NCBI RefSeq assembly: GCF_900106565.1 | Contig: NZ_FNNJ01000001.1 | Span: 124,001-188,000 of the forward strand | Origin: Lutibacter oricola | GTDB taxonomy: Bacteria > Bacteroidota > Bacteroidia > Flavobacteriales > Flavobacteriaceae | Length of the DNA stretch: 64,000 bases | Direction of reading: 5' to 3' | Shown here: positions 45,463-54,647 of the stretch, piece by piece | How positions within the stretch are numbered: the stretch's first letter is position 1 | Layout: each line of letters opens with the position of its first letter | Notes under the pieces: model-generated | What the model saw: only the letters and a program-made list of their open reading frames with translations | Told to the model about the DNA's origin: nothing | Database searches by the model: none | Program-made: the position numbers and the translations under genes

Positions 45463-45843
45463 ATGAGGTTTTTAGTTGTTTTATTTTTAATGGTAAGTAC
45501 GTTTTCATTTGGTCAAACATTTGAAATGGAATCTTTAATTAAAGAAAACACAAACGGTGTACTACAAGGTGTTGTTCTAGATAACGAGGTTAGTAACGAG
45601 CCTTTGGCTTTTGCCTCTGTAACCATTAAGGAAACAAACACTACAATTAAAACAGAGTTAGATGGTACTTTTTCATTTAACTTAAAGCCAGGTTTTTATA
45701 CATTGGAGTTTAGTTTTATTGGTTACGACTCTGTTGTGGTTAGTAAGATTGAAGTAAGCTCTAATTTAACTACAGTAAAAAATCAAAAATTAAAAGCTTT
45801 AGAGGTAAGCTCAATGTCTTCGATTACGCTTTCAGAAAAATAA
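45463..45843 (+). CDS. Stand-alone carboxypeptidase-like regulatory (TonB receptor N-terminal) domain protein
   Basis: A 126-residue exported protein (MRFLVVLFLMVSTFSFGQ). Residues about 35-108 are a single CarboxypepD_reg-like domain that closely parallels the N-terminal extension of the receptor encoded next: GVVLDNEVSNEPLAFASVTI here versus GTVYDKEAANAPLPFANVFI there, both with LEFSFIGY/LVFSFIGY. No plug or barrel follows. It could be a duplicated remnant or a soluble periplasmic partner for the TonB system. It has its own Pho-box-like promoter, which argues for function. Confidence 0.75.
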   Translation: MRFLVVLFLMVSTFSFGQTFEMESLIKENTNGVLQGVVLDNEVSNEPLAFASVTIKETNTTIKTELDGTFSFNLKPGFYTLEFSFIGYDSVVVSKIEVSSNLTTVKNQKLKALEVSSMSSITLSEK

Positions 45844-45856
45844 CCGAAAAATGCTA

Positions 45857-45934
45857 GTAACGTTTAATTAACGTTATAATTAAGTTTTTATAAACACGGG
45901 TTAACTTTTCATTTACGTTGTAACAGTTTCTTTG
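45857..45934 (+). promoter_or_regulatory. Pho-box-like array and promoter of the TonB receptor
   Basis: Six 11-base steps start at 45857, 45868, 45879, 45890, 45901 and 45912. GTAACGTTTAA, TTAACGTTATA, TTAACTTTTCA and TTTACGTTGTA are clear units; 45890 is degenerate. After a 4-base gap comes TTTCTTTG (45927-45934) followed by CAGC, nearly the same as the porin promoter. Confidence 0.62.
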
Positions 45935-45956
45935 CAGCAAGAAATTAAAACAAAAA

Positions 45957-48788
45957 ATGAAAAGAATAATAACAGCAATTTTGATCCTTATAAGTGCGGT
46001 TGCATTTAGTCAATCAAAAGGACTTATTACCGGAACAGTTTATGATAAAGAAGCTGCAAACGCACCATTACCATTTGCCAATGTATTTATTAAAGATACT
46101 ACCATTGGGGTAACTACAGAGTTTGAAGGAACTTATACTTTACAAGTAGACCCTGGAACATACACTTTGGTATTCAGTTTTATAGGTTATCAAACTATAG
46201 AAGTACCAAATGTTGTTGTAACAGCAGATGGGAATACGGTAATTGATAAAACATTAAATGCTAGTCAAGGAGTTTCTTTAGATGAGGTACTTATTACAGG
46301 TACTACTAAAAAAGAATCTGAAACTGCTTTGTTAACGGAGCAAAAGAAAGCTGTTGAAATTAAGCAAAGTATTGGTGCTGATGAGTTAAATAGAAAAGGT
46401 GTAAGTGATGCAGCTGCTGCAATTACAAAAATATCAGGTATTTCTAAAGAAGGTTCGAGTAATGTATACGTTCGTGGATTGGGAGATAGATATTTAAATA
46501 CTACTTTAAACGGTTTATCAATGCCTTCTAATAACATTAATAAAAAGAATATAGATTTAAATTTATTTTCTTCAGATGTTATTCAAAATGTTTCTGTAAG
46601 TAAAGCATACGCTGCTAATTTTTACGGAGATTTTGCTGCAGGTAATGTAAATGTTACTTCAAAAGAGTTTACAGGCGATAGCTTTTTAGATGTATCGGTT
46701 TCTACAAGTGTTAACACAAATGCAGCTGATAAAGATTTTGTAAAAAGTGATGGAACTGGATTTTTTGGGTTCTACGGTAGATACGAACATAATCCTTATG
46801 CAGTGGTATTATCTCACGGTGTTGATCCAATTTCTGCACAAACGCCAATTAATACGGGTGTAAGTTTATCTGCAGGAAAATCATTTGATGTTGGTGATGC
46901 AGGAAGGTTAAGTTTATTTATAACTGGAAGCTTTGATAATAATTATACTTTTTTTGAAGGTAGAGAAACTGATTATACAAATGTTGAGAAAAAATCTTTT
47001 CCAAATGTAGATCGTTACAATTACTCAACTAATTCTACAGTAATGGGAAGTGCTATTTATAAAATTAACGATTTCAACAAAATATCTTATAACTCATTAT
47101 TTATTAATAGTTCTAGTGATGAGGTTGGTTACTATGGTGTAAAAGGTTTAGGATCTAATCGTGATGCTCGAATTGATACAGATGCTGGTTTTTACCAAAT
47201 GAATGTACAATTTAATCAAGATTTAGTATTTGTAAACCAATTATTAGGAGAACATACGTTAGTTGAAGATAAATTGGAACTAGATTGGGGATTAGGTTAT
47301 AACAATGTGTACTCTCACGAACCAGATAGAAAAAGAATTTCTTTAGAGGAATATTACAACCATTTAGATAGTGATCCAAATACATATGCAACTTTATACA
47401 CAAATAACTCTTTTGACAACCAACGTTATTTCGAAAAAATTATAGATGAAGAATTAAATGGTCGTTTTAATTTAAAGTATACGGTTTCGGATGATTTTAA
47501 ATTAAACTTTGGAGCAAACCATAGAGCAAAGGAGCGTAATTTTAAGAATATTAGATACGGTTACAAAAACATTGATAGTTCTTTTAATGTAGACCCTAAT
47601 AATTTCAACGCAATTTTTAATTACAATAACTGGGCAGATGGATTGTATGATACTGATGTGTTTAAAGCTTTATATCCTGAAGGTGAAGGCGTATTTCATA
47701 TAGGGCCAACAAATTTTCCTGGTAAATACGAGAACACCTATAAAGGAGAGTTAGAAACCTATTCTATGTATACTTCAGCAGAAATTAATTTAGGCGAAAA
47801 ATGGTTAATAGTTCCAGGTGTAAGATCTGAATGGTTTAGCCAAACAATTAACTACGATGTTGTAAACTTAATTAAAAACCCGGGAGTTGCTGAGGTAACC
47901 GAAGAGTTGTTATTACCAACATTAAATGTAAAATATGCGCTGAATGATGATATTAACTTACGTTTTTCAGTTAGTAATACAGTTTCATTTCCAGAATTTA
48001 AAGAAATGGCGCCTTATGTATACGAAAGTGTAACACAAAGAATTGGTGGTAATCCAGATTTATTAGGTCATCAAGAAGGTGTTAACTATGTAAATGTTAA
48101 AGATGTTTCTTACTCAGATATTTTAAATGTAGATTTTAAATTCGAATGGTTTGTTTCAAGAGGTGAAATTATTTCATTAGGTGCATTTGCAAAAGAAATT
48201 AAAGATCCTGTAAACTTAGTTGTTGCAAATGATGCAACAGGTACTCAACGTTTTTTTAGAACTGGAGATAAAGCAAAAGTATATGGTGTTGAGGTTGAAG
48301 TGAAAAAAGATATTTTAATGAATGAAGATGATGAAGCTAAATTATCTGGAGGTTTCAACATTTCTTATATGCATACAAAACAAGACTTATTTAATACAAT
48401 TCAAGGTACATACAGTACAGCATTTAATAGAGATAGTGATGAGCTTCAAGGAGCATCTCCGTTATTAGTAAATGCAGATTTAAACTTTAGACCAAATTTT
48501 GGTGAAAAGGTTGAGCCAACAATAAACTTAGTAGCCAACTATTTTTCTGATAGAATTTTCGCATTAGGTTCTGGTCAATTAGGAAACAAAATAGAAAAAG
48601 GATTTGCAACATTAGATTTTGTTTGGAAAAATAAAATTGGAGAGAAAACTGAAATAAACTTCAGTGCAAAAAACATTTTAAATCCAGAAATAGAAATTTT
48701 CAGAGAATTATCTAATAACCAAGAAGTAGTATTAGAAAGCTACAAAAAAGGTTTAAACATAGGCCTTCAATTCAAATATAACTTTTAA
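45957..48788 (+). CDS. TonB-dependent outer-membrane receptor, predicted phosphate-regulated
   Basis: A 943-residue receptor: signal peptide (MKRIITAILILISAVAFSQ), a CarboxypepD_reg-like extension (about 20-105), a plug (about 125-230, with KEGSSNVYVRGLGDRYLNTTLNG), and a 22-strand-type barrel ending in the aromatic GLQFKYNF. TonB-driven uptake through the outer membrane is the family role. The ligand is not apparent from sequence; the promoter array and the neighbours suggest a phosphorus-containing compound. The lipoprotein gene that follows after 32 bases is probably its partner. Confidence 0.85.
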   Translation: MKRIITAILILISAVAFSQSKGLITGTVYDKEAANAPLPFANVFIKDTTIGVTTEFEGTYTLQVDPGTYTLVFSFIGYQTIEVPNVVVTADGNTVIDKTLNASQGVSLDEVLITGTTKKESETALLTEQKKAVEIKQSIGADELNRKGVSDAAAAITKISGISKEGSSNVYVRGLGDRYLNTTLNGLSMPSNNINKKNIDLNLFSSDVIQNVSVSKAYAANFYGDFAAGNVNVTSKEFTGDSFLDVSVSTSVNTNAADKDFVKSDGTGFFGFYGRYEHNPYAVVLSHGVDPISAQTPINTGVSLSAGKSFDVGDAGRLSLFITGSFDNNYTFFEGRETDYTNVEKKSFPNVDRYNYSTNSTVMGSAIYKINDFNKISYNSLFINSSSDEVGYYGVKGLGSNRDARIDTDAGFYQMNVQFNQDLVFVNQLLGEHTLVEDKLELDWGLGYNNVYSHEPDRKRISLEEYYNHLDSDPNTYATLYTNNSFDNQRYFEKIIDEELNGRFNLKYTVSDDFKLNFGANHRAKERNFKNIRYGYKNIDSSFNVDPNNFNAIFNYNNWADGLYDTDVFKALYPEGEGVFHIGPTNFPGKYENTYKGELETYSMYTSAEINLGEKWLIVPGVRSEWFSQTINYDVVNLIKNPGVAEVTEELLLPTLNVKYALNDDINLRFSVSNTVSFPEFKEMAPYVYESVTQRIGGNPDLLGHQEGVNYVNVKDVSYSDILNVDFKFEWFVSRGEIISLGAFAKEIKDPVNLVVANDATGTQRFFRTGDKAKVYGVEVEVKKDILMNEDDEAKLSGGFNISYMHTKQDLFNTIQGTYSTAFNRDSDELQGASPLLVNADLNFRPNFGEKVEPTINLVANYFSDRIFALGSGQLGNKIEKGFATLDFVWKNKIGEKTEINFSAKNILNPEIEIFRELSNNQEVVLESYKKGLNIGLQFKYNF

Positions 48789-48820
48789 AACAAAATATGA
48801 ACATTAATAATTTAAAAACG

Positions 48821-50005
48821 ATGAAGAATACATTTTTAACTTTGGCTATAGCTTCAGCATTATTTATCTCTTGTGGAGAAGATGACACAGCTGATATTAT
48901 TATCAACAACACAGACAATTCAGTAACAAACACTACTACAGGAGGAACAACTGATCCTAATGCAAGTGAAAAAATAAGCATTTCAGGAGTTCAGTCAAGT
49001 GACTTATTATTAGAGGCTAAAAATGAATACACTTTAACAGGTGCATTAGTAATGGAAGCTGGTACTACTTTAACTATTGAAGAAGGTACTGTAATTAAAG
49101 CGCAAGCTTCAGGATCTGATGTGTATATTGCAATTGCACAAGGAGCAAAAATTGTTGCAGAAGGAACTAAAGATAAGCCAATTATTATGACATCTAACTC
49201 TACTGCACCTAAAGCTGGTGATTGGGGAGGATTAATTATTTTAGGAAAAGCACCTATTAACTCTGTTGCTACTGGAACTTCAACTTCAGAAATTGGAAGT
49301 TTACCTTACGGTGGAACTGACGCTACTGATAACTCAGGTACACTTCGTTACGTACGTGTTCAATATTCAGGTGGTAAAGCTGATGGACAGTCTGAAAACA
49401 ACGGATTTTCTTTTTACGGTGTAGGAAGTGGAACTACTGTTGAGTACATTCAAATGTTTGAAGGTTTAGATGATGGTTTAGAATTTTTTGGAGGTACAGT
49501 TAACGTAAGTTATGTTTCTGTTGTAAACGCTCAAGATGATTCTATTGACTGGACTGAAGGTTACACAGGTACTATTATGAATGCTTATGTTATGCACGGA
49601 GCCGACCACGATAAAGCTTTTGAATGTGATGGTTATAATACTGATATAGGTAACAACTCAAGCCCTAAATATTTTTCTGCACCAAACGTAACAAACGTTA
49701 CTGTAGACGGTTTCGAAGGTGAAGCAATTAGATTAAGAGCTGGTACACAAGGAATTTTTACAAACGTTGTAATAAACAACTTTGAAGAAGGATTCGATTT
49801 GGATGGAGATACTTCTGATAACCCAACAGGACAAGGAGTTATTGATGATGTATTACAAGTTAACAATGTTACTTTTAATACTGTAACTGTTAAATTAAAA
49901 AACGATACTGGTTTTTCTTTTACTGAAGCTGATTTTATTTCAGGTGATGGAAATGGAACAGGAACTGATTATGCTACTTGGGGAGCTGGTTGGACTGTTG
50001 AGTAA
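48821..50005 (+). CDS. Beta-helix lipoprotein, partner of the TonB receptor
   Basis: A 394-residue lipoprotein (signal ending ASALFISC, Cys16); an in-frame ATG at 48797 adds eight residues without signal character. After a Thr/Asn/Asp-rich linker the mature part has repeating short strands (GTTLTIEEGTVIKA, DWGGLIILGKAPI, LRYVRVQYSGGKAD, DDGLEFFGGTVN) typical of right-handed beta-helix proteins of Bacteroidota. Position directly after the TonB receptor suggests a surface-exposed ligand-binding lipoprotein, like SusD-type partners but of a different fold. The substrate is unknown. Confidence 0.75.
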   Translation: MKNTFLTLAIASALFISCGEDDTADIIINNTDNSVTNTTTGGTTDPNASEKISISGVQSSDLLLEAKNEYTLTGALVMEAGTTLTIEEGTVIKAQASGSDVYIAIAQGAKIVAEGTKDKPIIMTSNSTAPKAGDWGGLIILGKAPINSVATGTSTSEIGSLPYGGTDATDNSGTLRYVRVQYSGGKADGQSENNGFSFYGVGSGTTVEYIQMFEGLDDGLEFFGGTVNVSYVSVVNAQDDSIDWTEGYTGTIMNAYVMHGADHDKAFECDGYNTDIGNNSSPKYFSAPNVTNVTVDGFEGEAIRLRAGTQGIFTNVVINNFEEGFDLDGDTSDNPTGQGVIDDVLQVNNVTFNTVTVKLKNDTGFSFTEADFISGDGNGTGTDYATWGAGWTVE

Positions 50006-50040
50006 ACTATAAAATATAATTGTTGTTATATAAATAAAAA

Positions 50041-50067
50041 AGGGATGCTTTAAGCATCCCTTTTTTT
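50041..50067 (+). terminator. Terminator of the TonB receptor-lipoprotein operon
   Basis: Stem AGGGATGCTT/AAGCATCCCT followed by T7. Confidence 0.9.
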
Positions 50068-50098
50068 ATAAGCACTATTTAAAAGAATGAGATTTGTG

Positions 50099-50446
50099 CT
50101 AATTAATAATAATGTCTTTAGTTTCTACATTAACCACTTTGTTATTTTTATAAGTAACTAAGTTAACTTTGTCTTTTTTAATAAAACTCCAAGTACCTTC
50201 TTTTTTACCGTTTTTGTAATTCGCAATAATCGTTTTAGATCCGTTTACGTCGTAATTGATCCAAGTACCATGTAACTTACCAGATTTATTAAAGAAACCT
50301 TCACGTTCAACTATATTTGCATTATCTGCAAAGTAATAAGTTGCTTTTGTTAAATCGTTATCAATTTTTTTGAAGTCTACTTTTTGTTCTTGAGCAAATG
50401 TTGTAACACAAAATAATAATACAACTAATTTTAATAATGTTTTCAT
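50099..50446 (-). CDS. Exported MORN-like repeat protein
   Basis: A 115-residue exported protein (MKTLLKLVVLLFCVTTFAQ). Residues about 45-100 hold MORN/YwqK-type repeats (GFFNKSGKLHGTWINYDVNG, ANYKNGKKEGTWSF). Such repeats are common in Bacteroidota envelope proteins of unknown role. It has an exact -7 box and an 11-base repeat array upstream, so it may belong to the same regulon as the neighbouring phosphate genes. Confidence 0.75.
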   Translation of the reverse strand: MKTLLKLVVLLFCVTTFAQEQKVDFKKIDNDLTKATYYFADNANIVEREGFFNKSGKLHGTWINYDVNGSKTIIANYKNGKKEGTWSFIKKDKVNLVTYKNNKVVNVETKDIIIN

Positions 50447-50491
50447 GTCTATATGTTTTTTAAGGTTATTTTTTTAGTTTTTAATAATACT

Positions 50492-50547
50492 CAAATATAG
50501 TAGGTTTACATTAAAATTACAGTTTCTTAACATTAAGTTTACATTAA
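50492..50547 (-). promoter_or_regulatory. Pho-box-like array and promoter of the MORN-like gene
   Basis: On the plus strand four 11-base steps start at 50504, 50515, 50526 and 50537; three are GTTTACATTAA or CTTAACATTAA. An exact -7 box TATATTTG lies on the minus strand at 50499-50492 with a 4-base gap. The units face the opposite way relative to the gene compared with the other arrays. Confidence 0.55.
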
Positions 50548-50726
50548 ATTTTTTAAAAAATCACTTAAAAAACTGATTATCAACACCTAAAGTTTAGTGT
50601 TGAAAGGCGCTTAAAATTTGGATATTTAAAATATTAACATTAGAGTAACAATAAAAAGGGTGTTTAAATCTTAATATTTAGATAATATTTAGTTTAAATT
50701 AAATTAAGATTATTATGTAATATTTG

Positions 50727-50823
50727 TTTTTCTCATATAGAAGATATAACATTTCATAAATATCGTTTTTGTCAACAATACATTGAAATGAAAAAGACCA
50801 CCATTATTTGGTGGTCTTTTATT
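50727..50823 (+). ncRNA. Possible small RNA ending at an orphan terminator
   Basis: A strong terminator (50791-50823) lies inside a 528-base region with no gene. A near-consensus -7 box AATATTTG (one mismatch, 50719-50726) lies about 65 bases upstream on the plus strand. A transcript of roughly 90 bases would fit. No ORF is visible, and the gene on the left is transcribed away. This is an inference only. Confidence 0.25.
50791..50823. terminator. Orphan terminator upstream of the porin gene
   Basis: Stem AAAAGACCACC/GGTGGTCTTTT with a 7-base loop and a T run. No gene on the plus strand ends near it. Confidence 0.75.
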
Positions 50824-50890
50824 TTAATAAAAATTAAAATGTTAGTTTACTATTAAATATGTTTAAAGAATAGATTAAAAAACACTCCTT

Positions 50891-50946
50891 TTAATTATAA
50901 GTTAATCATTAAGAAACATTAACTTAACATTAAAATGAGTTCTTTG
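50891..50946 (+). promoter_or_regulatory. Pho-box-like array and promoter of the phosphate porin
   Basis: Four contiguous 11-base units start at 50891 (TTAATTATAAG), 50902 (TTAATCATTAA), 50913 (GAAACATTAAC) and 50924 (TTAACATTAAA). After 4 bases comes GTTCTTTG (50939-50946), a weak -7 box of the kind expected for activator-dependent promoters. Confidence 0.7.
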
Positions 50947-50974
50947 CAGCGACAAAAACGAAACAACACTATTT

Positions 50975-52165
50975 ATGAAATTCAAAGTATTACTAATTAT
51001 GTTATGGCTTTTAGCCGTACCATTAACTTATTCTCAAGAAGCAAATGCTTCAAAATTTGGAAAAGGTCTTTTTAATTTAAAAGGTGAAAATGACAGCTGG
51101 AGTATGAAAGTTGGTTTACGTATGCAACTTTTAGGAACTTCTAACTGGGAAGATGGAGGCAAAAGCGAAGCAAATTTTTTAACTAGAAGAGCAAGGTTAA
51201 AATTTGATGGTTTTGCATACAGTCCAAAATTAAAATACAAAATTGAATTAGGCTTATCTAATAGAGATCAATCTGGAGCTTCAGAATATACAAGTAACGC
51301 GCCACGTTATATTTTAGATGCACAATTAAAATGGAATTTTTACCAAAATTTTGAATTGTGGTTTGGTCAAGGTAAACTTCCAGGAAACAGAGAGCGAGTT
51401 ATTTCATCAGCAAATTTACAGCAAGTAGATAGATCTTTATTAAATAAAAGGTTTACTATAGATCGTGATTTTGGAGTTCAATTGAGACATAAATTTAATT
51501 TAACGGATAAATTTGTGGTAAAAGAAATATTTTCAGTAGCACAAGGAGAAGGTAGAAATATTACCTCTGGAAATCTTGGAGGTCACCAGTATACTGGGCG
51601 TGTTGAGTTATTTCCTTTTGGAAGTTTTGCTGGTAAAGGAGATTATAAAGGAGCTGATTTACAACGTGAAGCTAAGCCAAAATTAGCTATTGGAGTAAGT
51701 TATGACCATAATAACAATGCTGTTAAAACCAGAAGTAATCAAGGTTCTTATATGGAAACTGATAATGGTTTTTTTGAAACAAATATTAACACTTGGTTTA
51801 TAGATGCAATGTTTAAATATCAAGGGTTCTCTTTTATGGCTGAATATTCAGATAGAACAGCAGATGACCCATTTGCAAAAAACTCTGACGGTACTTTAAC
51901 TGGTGATGTGGTTCAAGTAGGAAACGGATTAAATTTACAAACAGGATATTTATTAAATAATGATTGGGAAGTTTCTGGTCGTTATACAAACATTGAGTTA
52001 GATAAAAATATTACAGGAAAAAATCAAGAGAGCCAATATACATTAGGACTTTCAAAATACATTGTTGGTCATAGTTTAAAGGTACAAACCGACATTAGCC
52101 ATTTAGAAATTGATGGAGGTAATAACGAACTGTTATATAGGCTACAAGTAGATATTCATTTCTAA
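50975..52165 (+). CDS. OprO/OprP-type phosphate-selective porin
   Basis: A 396-residue outer-membrane barrel with signal MKFKVLLIMLWLLAVPLTYSQ. The sequence SMKVGLRMQLLGTSNWEDGG, then RRARLKFDGFAYSPKLKYKIELGLSN, then LWFGQGKLPGNRER matches the phosphate-selective porin O/P family, and the end RLQVDIHF has the terminal aromatic. It would allow passive entry of phosphate or other anions. A 4-unit Pho-box-like array upstream supports control by phosphate. Confidence 0.88.
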   Translation: MKFKVLLIMLWLLAVPLTYSQEANASKFGKGLFNLKGENDSWSMKVGLRMQLLGTSNWEDGGKSEANFLTRRARLKFDGFAYSPKLKYKIELGLSNRDQSGASEYTSNAPRYILDAQLKWNFYQNFELWFGQGKLPGNRERVISSANLQQVDRSLLNKRFTIDRDFGVQLRHKFNLTDKFVVKEIFSVAQGEGRNITSGNLGGHQYTGRVELFPFGSFAGKGDYKGADLQREAKPKLAIGVSYDHNNNAVKTRSNQGSYMETDNGFFETNINTWFIDAMFKYQGFSFMAEYSDRTADDPFAKNSDGTLTGDVVQVGNGLNLQTGYLLNNDWEVSGRYTNIELDKNITGKNQESQYTLGLSKYIVGHSLKVQTDISHLEIDGGNNELLYRLQVDIHF

Positions 52166-52184
52166 GAGCTTAAAACTGAGTAAT

Positions 52185-52222
52185 AAAAAAGGTCGCTATA
52201 TGTTTATATAGCGACCTTTTTT
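52185..52222. terminator. Bidirectional terminator between porin and PiT genes
   Basis: Stem AAGGTCGCTATAT/ATATAGCGACCTT with loop GTTT and A/T runs on both sides. Confidence 0.92.
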
Positions 52223-52238
52223 ATTGGTATAAATTCAA

Positions 52239-54491
52239 CTACTTATTTTCATTATTTATTTGAAACTCTTGAAATAGTTGTAGTAAACTCATTAAAGCTG
52301 TAATTAAATCTTTTGTTTCTAGTAGAATTCCAAAGTATAAAGTAGAATTTTTTGGACTTGTTTCATCTGTTCTAATTCTTGAAATTTGGCTATCAATCGA
52401 ATCAGAAACATGATTTAATAAGTTTTGTTTGTCATCAATTATATACGCAAAGTTTGTAAAGTTTCTTTTATCAAAATCTACAATTATTTGGTCCAGTAAC
52501 TTTTGAAGCTTTTTATTAATTAGTTTTAAATCTTTAATTTGACCTTTTTTAAGGTCTTTATGATTGTTGTTTACATGATTAAAACTAGTTGTAGAAATAA
52601 ACTCAATAGACTGTGTAATATCTTGTAAATATCTTAATACTAGCAAATAAAACCTACTTGCTTTTACTAAACTATCATCTAAAGATTTAATAAAGTAGAA
52701 TATGTCAGATTTTAGTTCGTTTACTTCAGTATTTAATTTTTTAACGTGTTTATCGGTTTTAGATAGCTTGTTTAAATCTTGGTTGGTTAAATCTGTAACA
52801 ACATTGGTGTATAATTTATTTACACGGTTTATTACTTCAGAAATATGTCCCGAACTATCTTCAATAACTTCATTAATAGAATTAACTTCGGCTCTATTAA
52901 CACGTTGTACTTCCTTTTTTTCTTTTAGTTTTTTAGAATGGTTTAAATAACTTCTTACTAATAAAAAAGCTACTATAACTAATAAAACTGCAACTACAGA
53001 AATACCTCCTAAATACATTAAGAAAGCGAATATACCTGCAGCTGTAAAAGCAATAATGGCAGTAGAAAACCAACCAGCAATTACGTTAACTACACCAGCA
53101 ACTCTATAAACAGCACTTTCTCTATCCCAAGCTCTATCTGCTAATGAAGTTCCCATTGCCACCATAAAAGTTACATAGGTAGTAGATAAAGGTAGCTTTA
53201 ATGAGGTTGCAATAGATATTAAAATACCAGCTACCATTAAATTAACAGAAGCTCGTATCATATCAAATGCAGGAAGCTCATATTCTTTATCTTTTGGTAG
53301 TGCTATTGTAGGTTTTTGAAATTGACTATCTATTTTACTAGATATTGAATTAGGTAAAATGCTATTAAGAGTTTTACTTAAACTTACAGTACCTCTAACA
53401 ATTGACCTAGAAAGCATGTTAGATTTAAATTTTTCGTGTCCAGCTCCTTGTCTTGCTAAACCAATTTCGGTTTCGGTTACAGATTTTGCTTTTTTAGAAA
53501 ACCATAAAGTAACTACCATAATTGCACCAGCAATAAATAATAGGGTAGATTCTGTTGGCACTTTTTTAGCTAAAACACCCATAGAAAATTCAGTAGCGGG
53601 CACACCGCTCGCTACCCAAGCATCATAAGAGTGTAGTGCAGCCATTGGCACTCCAATAAAGTTAACTAAATCATTACCTGCAAAGGCTAAGGCTAAACCA
53701 AATGTTCCGATAATAATAACAAGAACTAATATGTTTTTTTTGAATAAGCTTGTGTATAATTGAGAAAGTAAAGTCCAAAAAACAAAACTTCCACCAATAA
53801 TAATAAGTTCGTTACCATTTAAAATATGCTTAACATCTCCATAAAAAGGAGTTCCTTTTAAACCTTTCATAAAGATAAAATAGGTAATTGCTGTTAGTGC
53901 TATACCACCAAAAATAGCCCCAAAATATTTCATTCTTTTTTCATAATGAAATGAAAACACCAAACGAGAAATGTATTGAACAATAGCACCAATAGAGAAT
54001 GCAATTACTACAGACATTAAAATACCAGATATAATTAGCAATGCTCTATCTGAATTTATATAATGACCTAAATCTGCAAAAGTTTGAGCATCATTGGCAT
54101 TAATTTTAATTAATGCAATAGCTACGGCAGCACCTAACAATTCAAATACAATAGAAACTGTAGTTGAGGTTGGCATACCTAAAGAGTTAAACAAATCCAA
54201 CAAAATTACATCGGTTATCATAACCGCCATAAAAATGAACATAATTTCATTAAAGTAAAACTCACTAGGAATAAAAATACCTTTTCTAGCAACTTCCATC
54301 ATACCGCTCGAAAAAACGGCACCAAAGAAAATACCAAAACTCGCAATTATCATTAAAGTTCTTACTGAAACAGCTTTAGAACCCAAAGCGGAGTTTAAAA
54401 AGTTAACAGCATCATTACTAACACCAACCACTAAATCTATTACTGCTAAAATGGTTAATGCCACTAGCATTAATATATAAATATCATTCAT
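52239..54491 (-). CDS. PiT-family inorganic phosphate transporter with C-terminal PhoU-like domain (copy 1)
   Basis: A 750-residue membrane protein. The N-terminal GVSNDAVNFLNSALGSK and the second-half GNDLVNFIGVP are the duplicated PiT (PHO4) signatures, and LKLPLSTTYVTFMVAMGTSLADRAW lies near residue 450. About 250 residues after the last membrane segment are helical and charged (SSGHISEVINRVNKLYTNV, SLDDSLVKASRFYLLVLRYLQDI), like PhoU. The protein would take up phosphate by ion symport, with the tail probably regulating transport. Copy 2 at 56543 is a close paralog. Confidence 0.93.
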   Translation of the reverse strand: MNDIYILMLVALTILAVIDLVVGVSNDAVNFLNSALGSKAVSVRTLMIIASFGIFFGAVFSSGMMEVARKGIFIPSEFYFNEIMFIFMAVMITDVILLDLFNSLGMPTSTTVSIVFELLGAAVAIALIKINANDAQTFADLGHYINSDRALLIISGILMSVVIAFSIGAIVQYISRLVFSFHYEKRMKYFGAIFGGIALTAITYFIFMKGLKGTPFYGDVKHILNGNELIIIGGSFVFWTLLSQLYTSLFKKNILVLVIIIGTFGLALAFAGNDLVNFIGVPMAALHSYDAWVASGVPATEFSMGVLAKKVPTESTLLFIAGAIMVVTLWFSKKAKSVTETEIGLARQGAGHEKFKSNMLSRSIVRGTVSLSKTLNSILPNSISSKIDSQFQKPTIALPKDKEYELPAFDMIRASVNLMVAGILISIATSLKLPLSTTYVTFMVAMGTSLADRAWDRESAVYRVAGVVNVIAGWFSTAIIAFTAAGIFAFLMYLGGISVVAVLLVIVAFLLVRSYLNHSKKLKEKKEVQRVNRAEVNSINEVIEDSSGHISEVINRVNKLYTNVVTDLTNQDLNKLSKTDKHVKKLNTEVNELKSDIFYFIKSLDDSLVKASRFYLLVLRYLQDITQSIEFISTTSFNHVNNNHKDLKKGQIKDLKLINKKLQKLLDQIIVDFDKRNFTNFAYIIDDKQNLLNHVSDSIDSQISRIRTDETSPKNSTLYFGILLETKDLITALMSLLQLFQEFQINNENK

Positions 54492-54511
54492 GATTTCAAT
54501 TTAATATATTG

Positions 54512-54556
54512 CAAAATTAATTTGAAATTAAGTAGTTGACATTAAGTTAATGTTAA
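54512..54556 (-). promoter_or_regulatory. Pho-box-like array and promoter of PiT copy 1
   Basis: On the minus strand TTAACATTAAC (54556-54546) and TTAATGTCAAC (54545-54535) are adjacent 11-base units; TACTTAATTTC continues the phase. The exact -7 box TAATTTTG is at 54519-54512, 15 bases (4+11) after the clear units. A further unit TTAACATTAAC lies at 54587-54577, out of phase by two bases. Confidence 0.7.
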
Positions 54557-54647
54557 TATTAGCCGGCTTATACTATGTTAATGTTAACAAAAATAACCCT
54601 TAATGTTTTAGTTTTTATGTTGTTATAAGTTGGTTGGTAATAATGGG

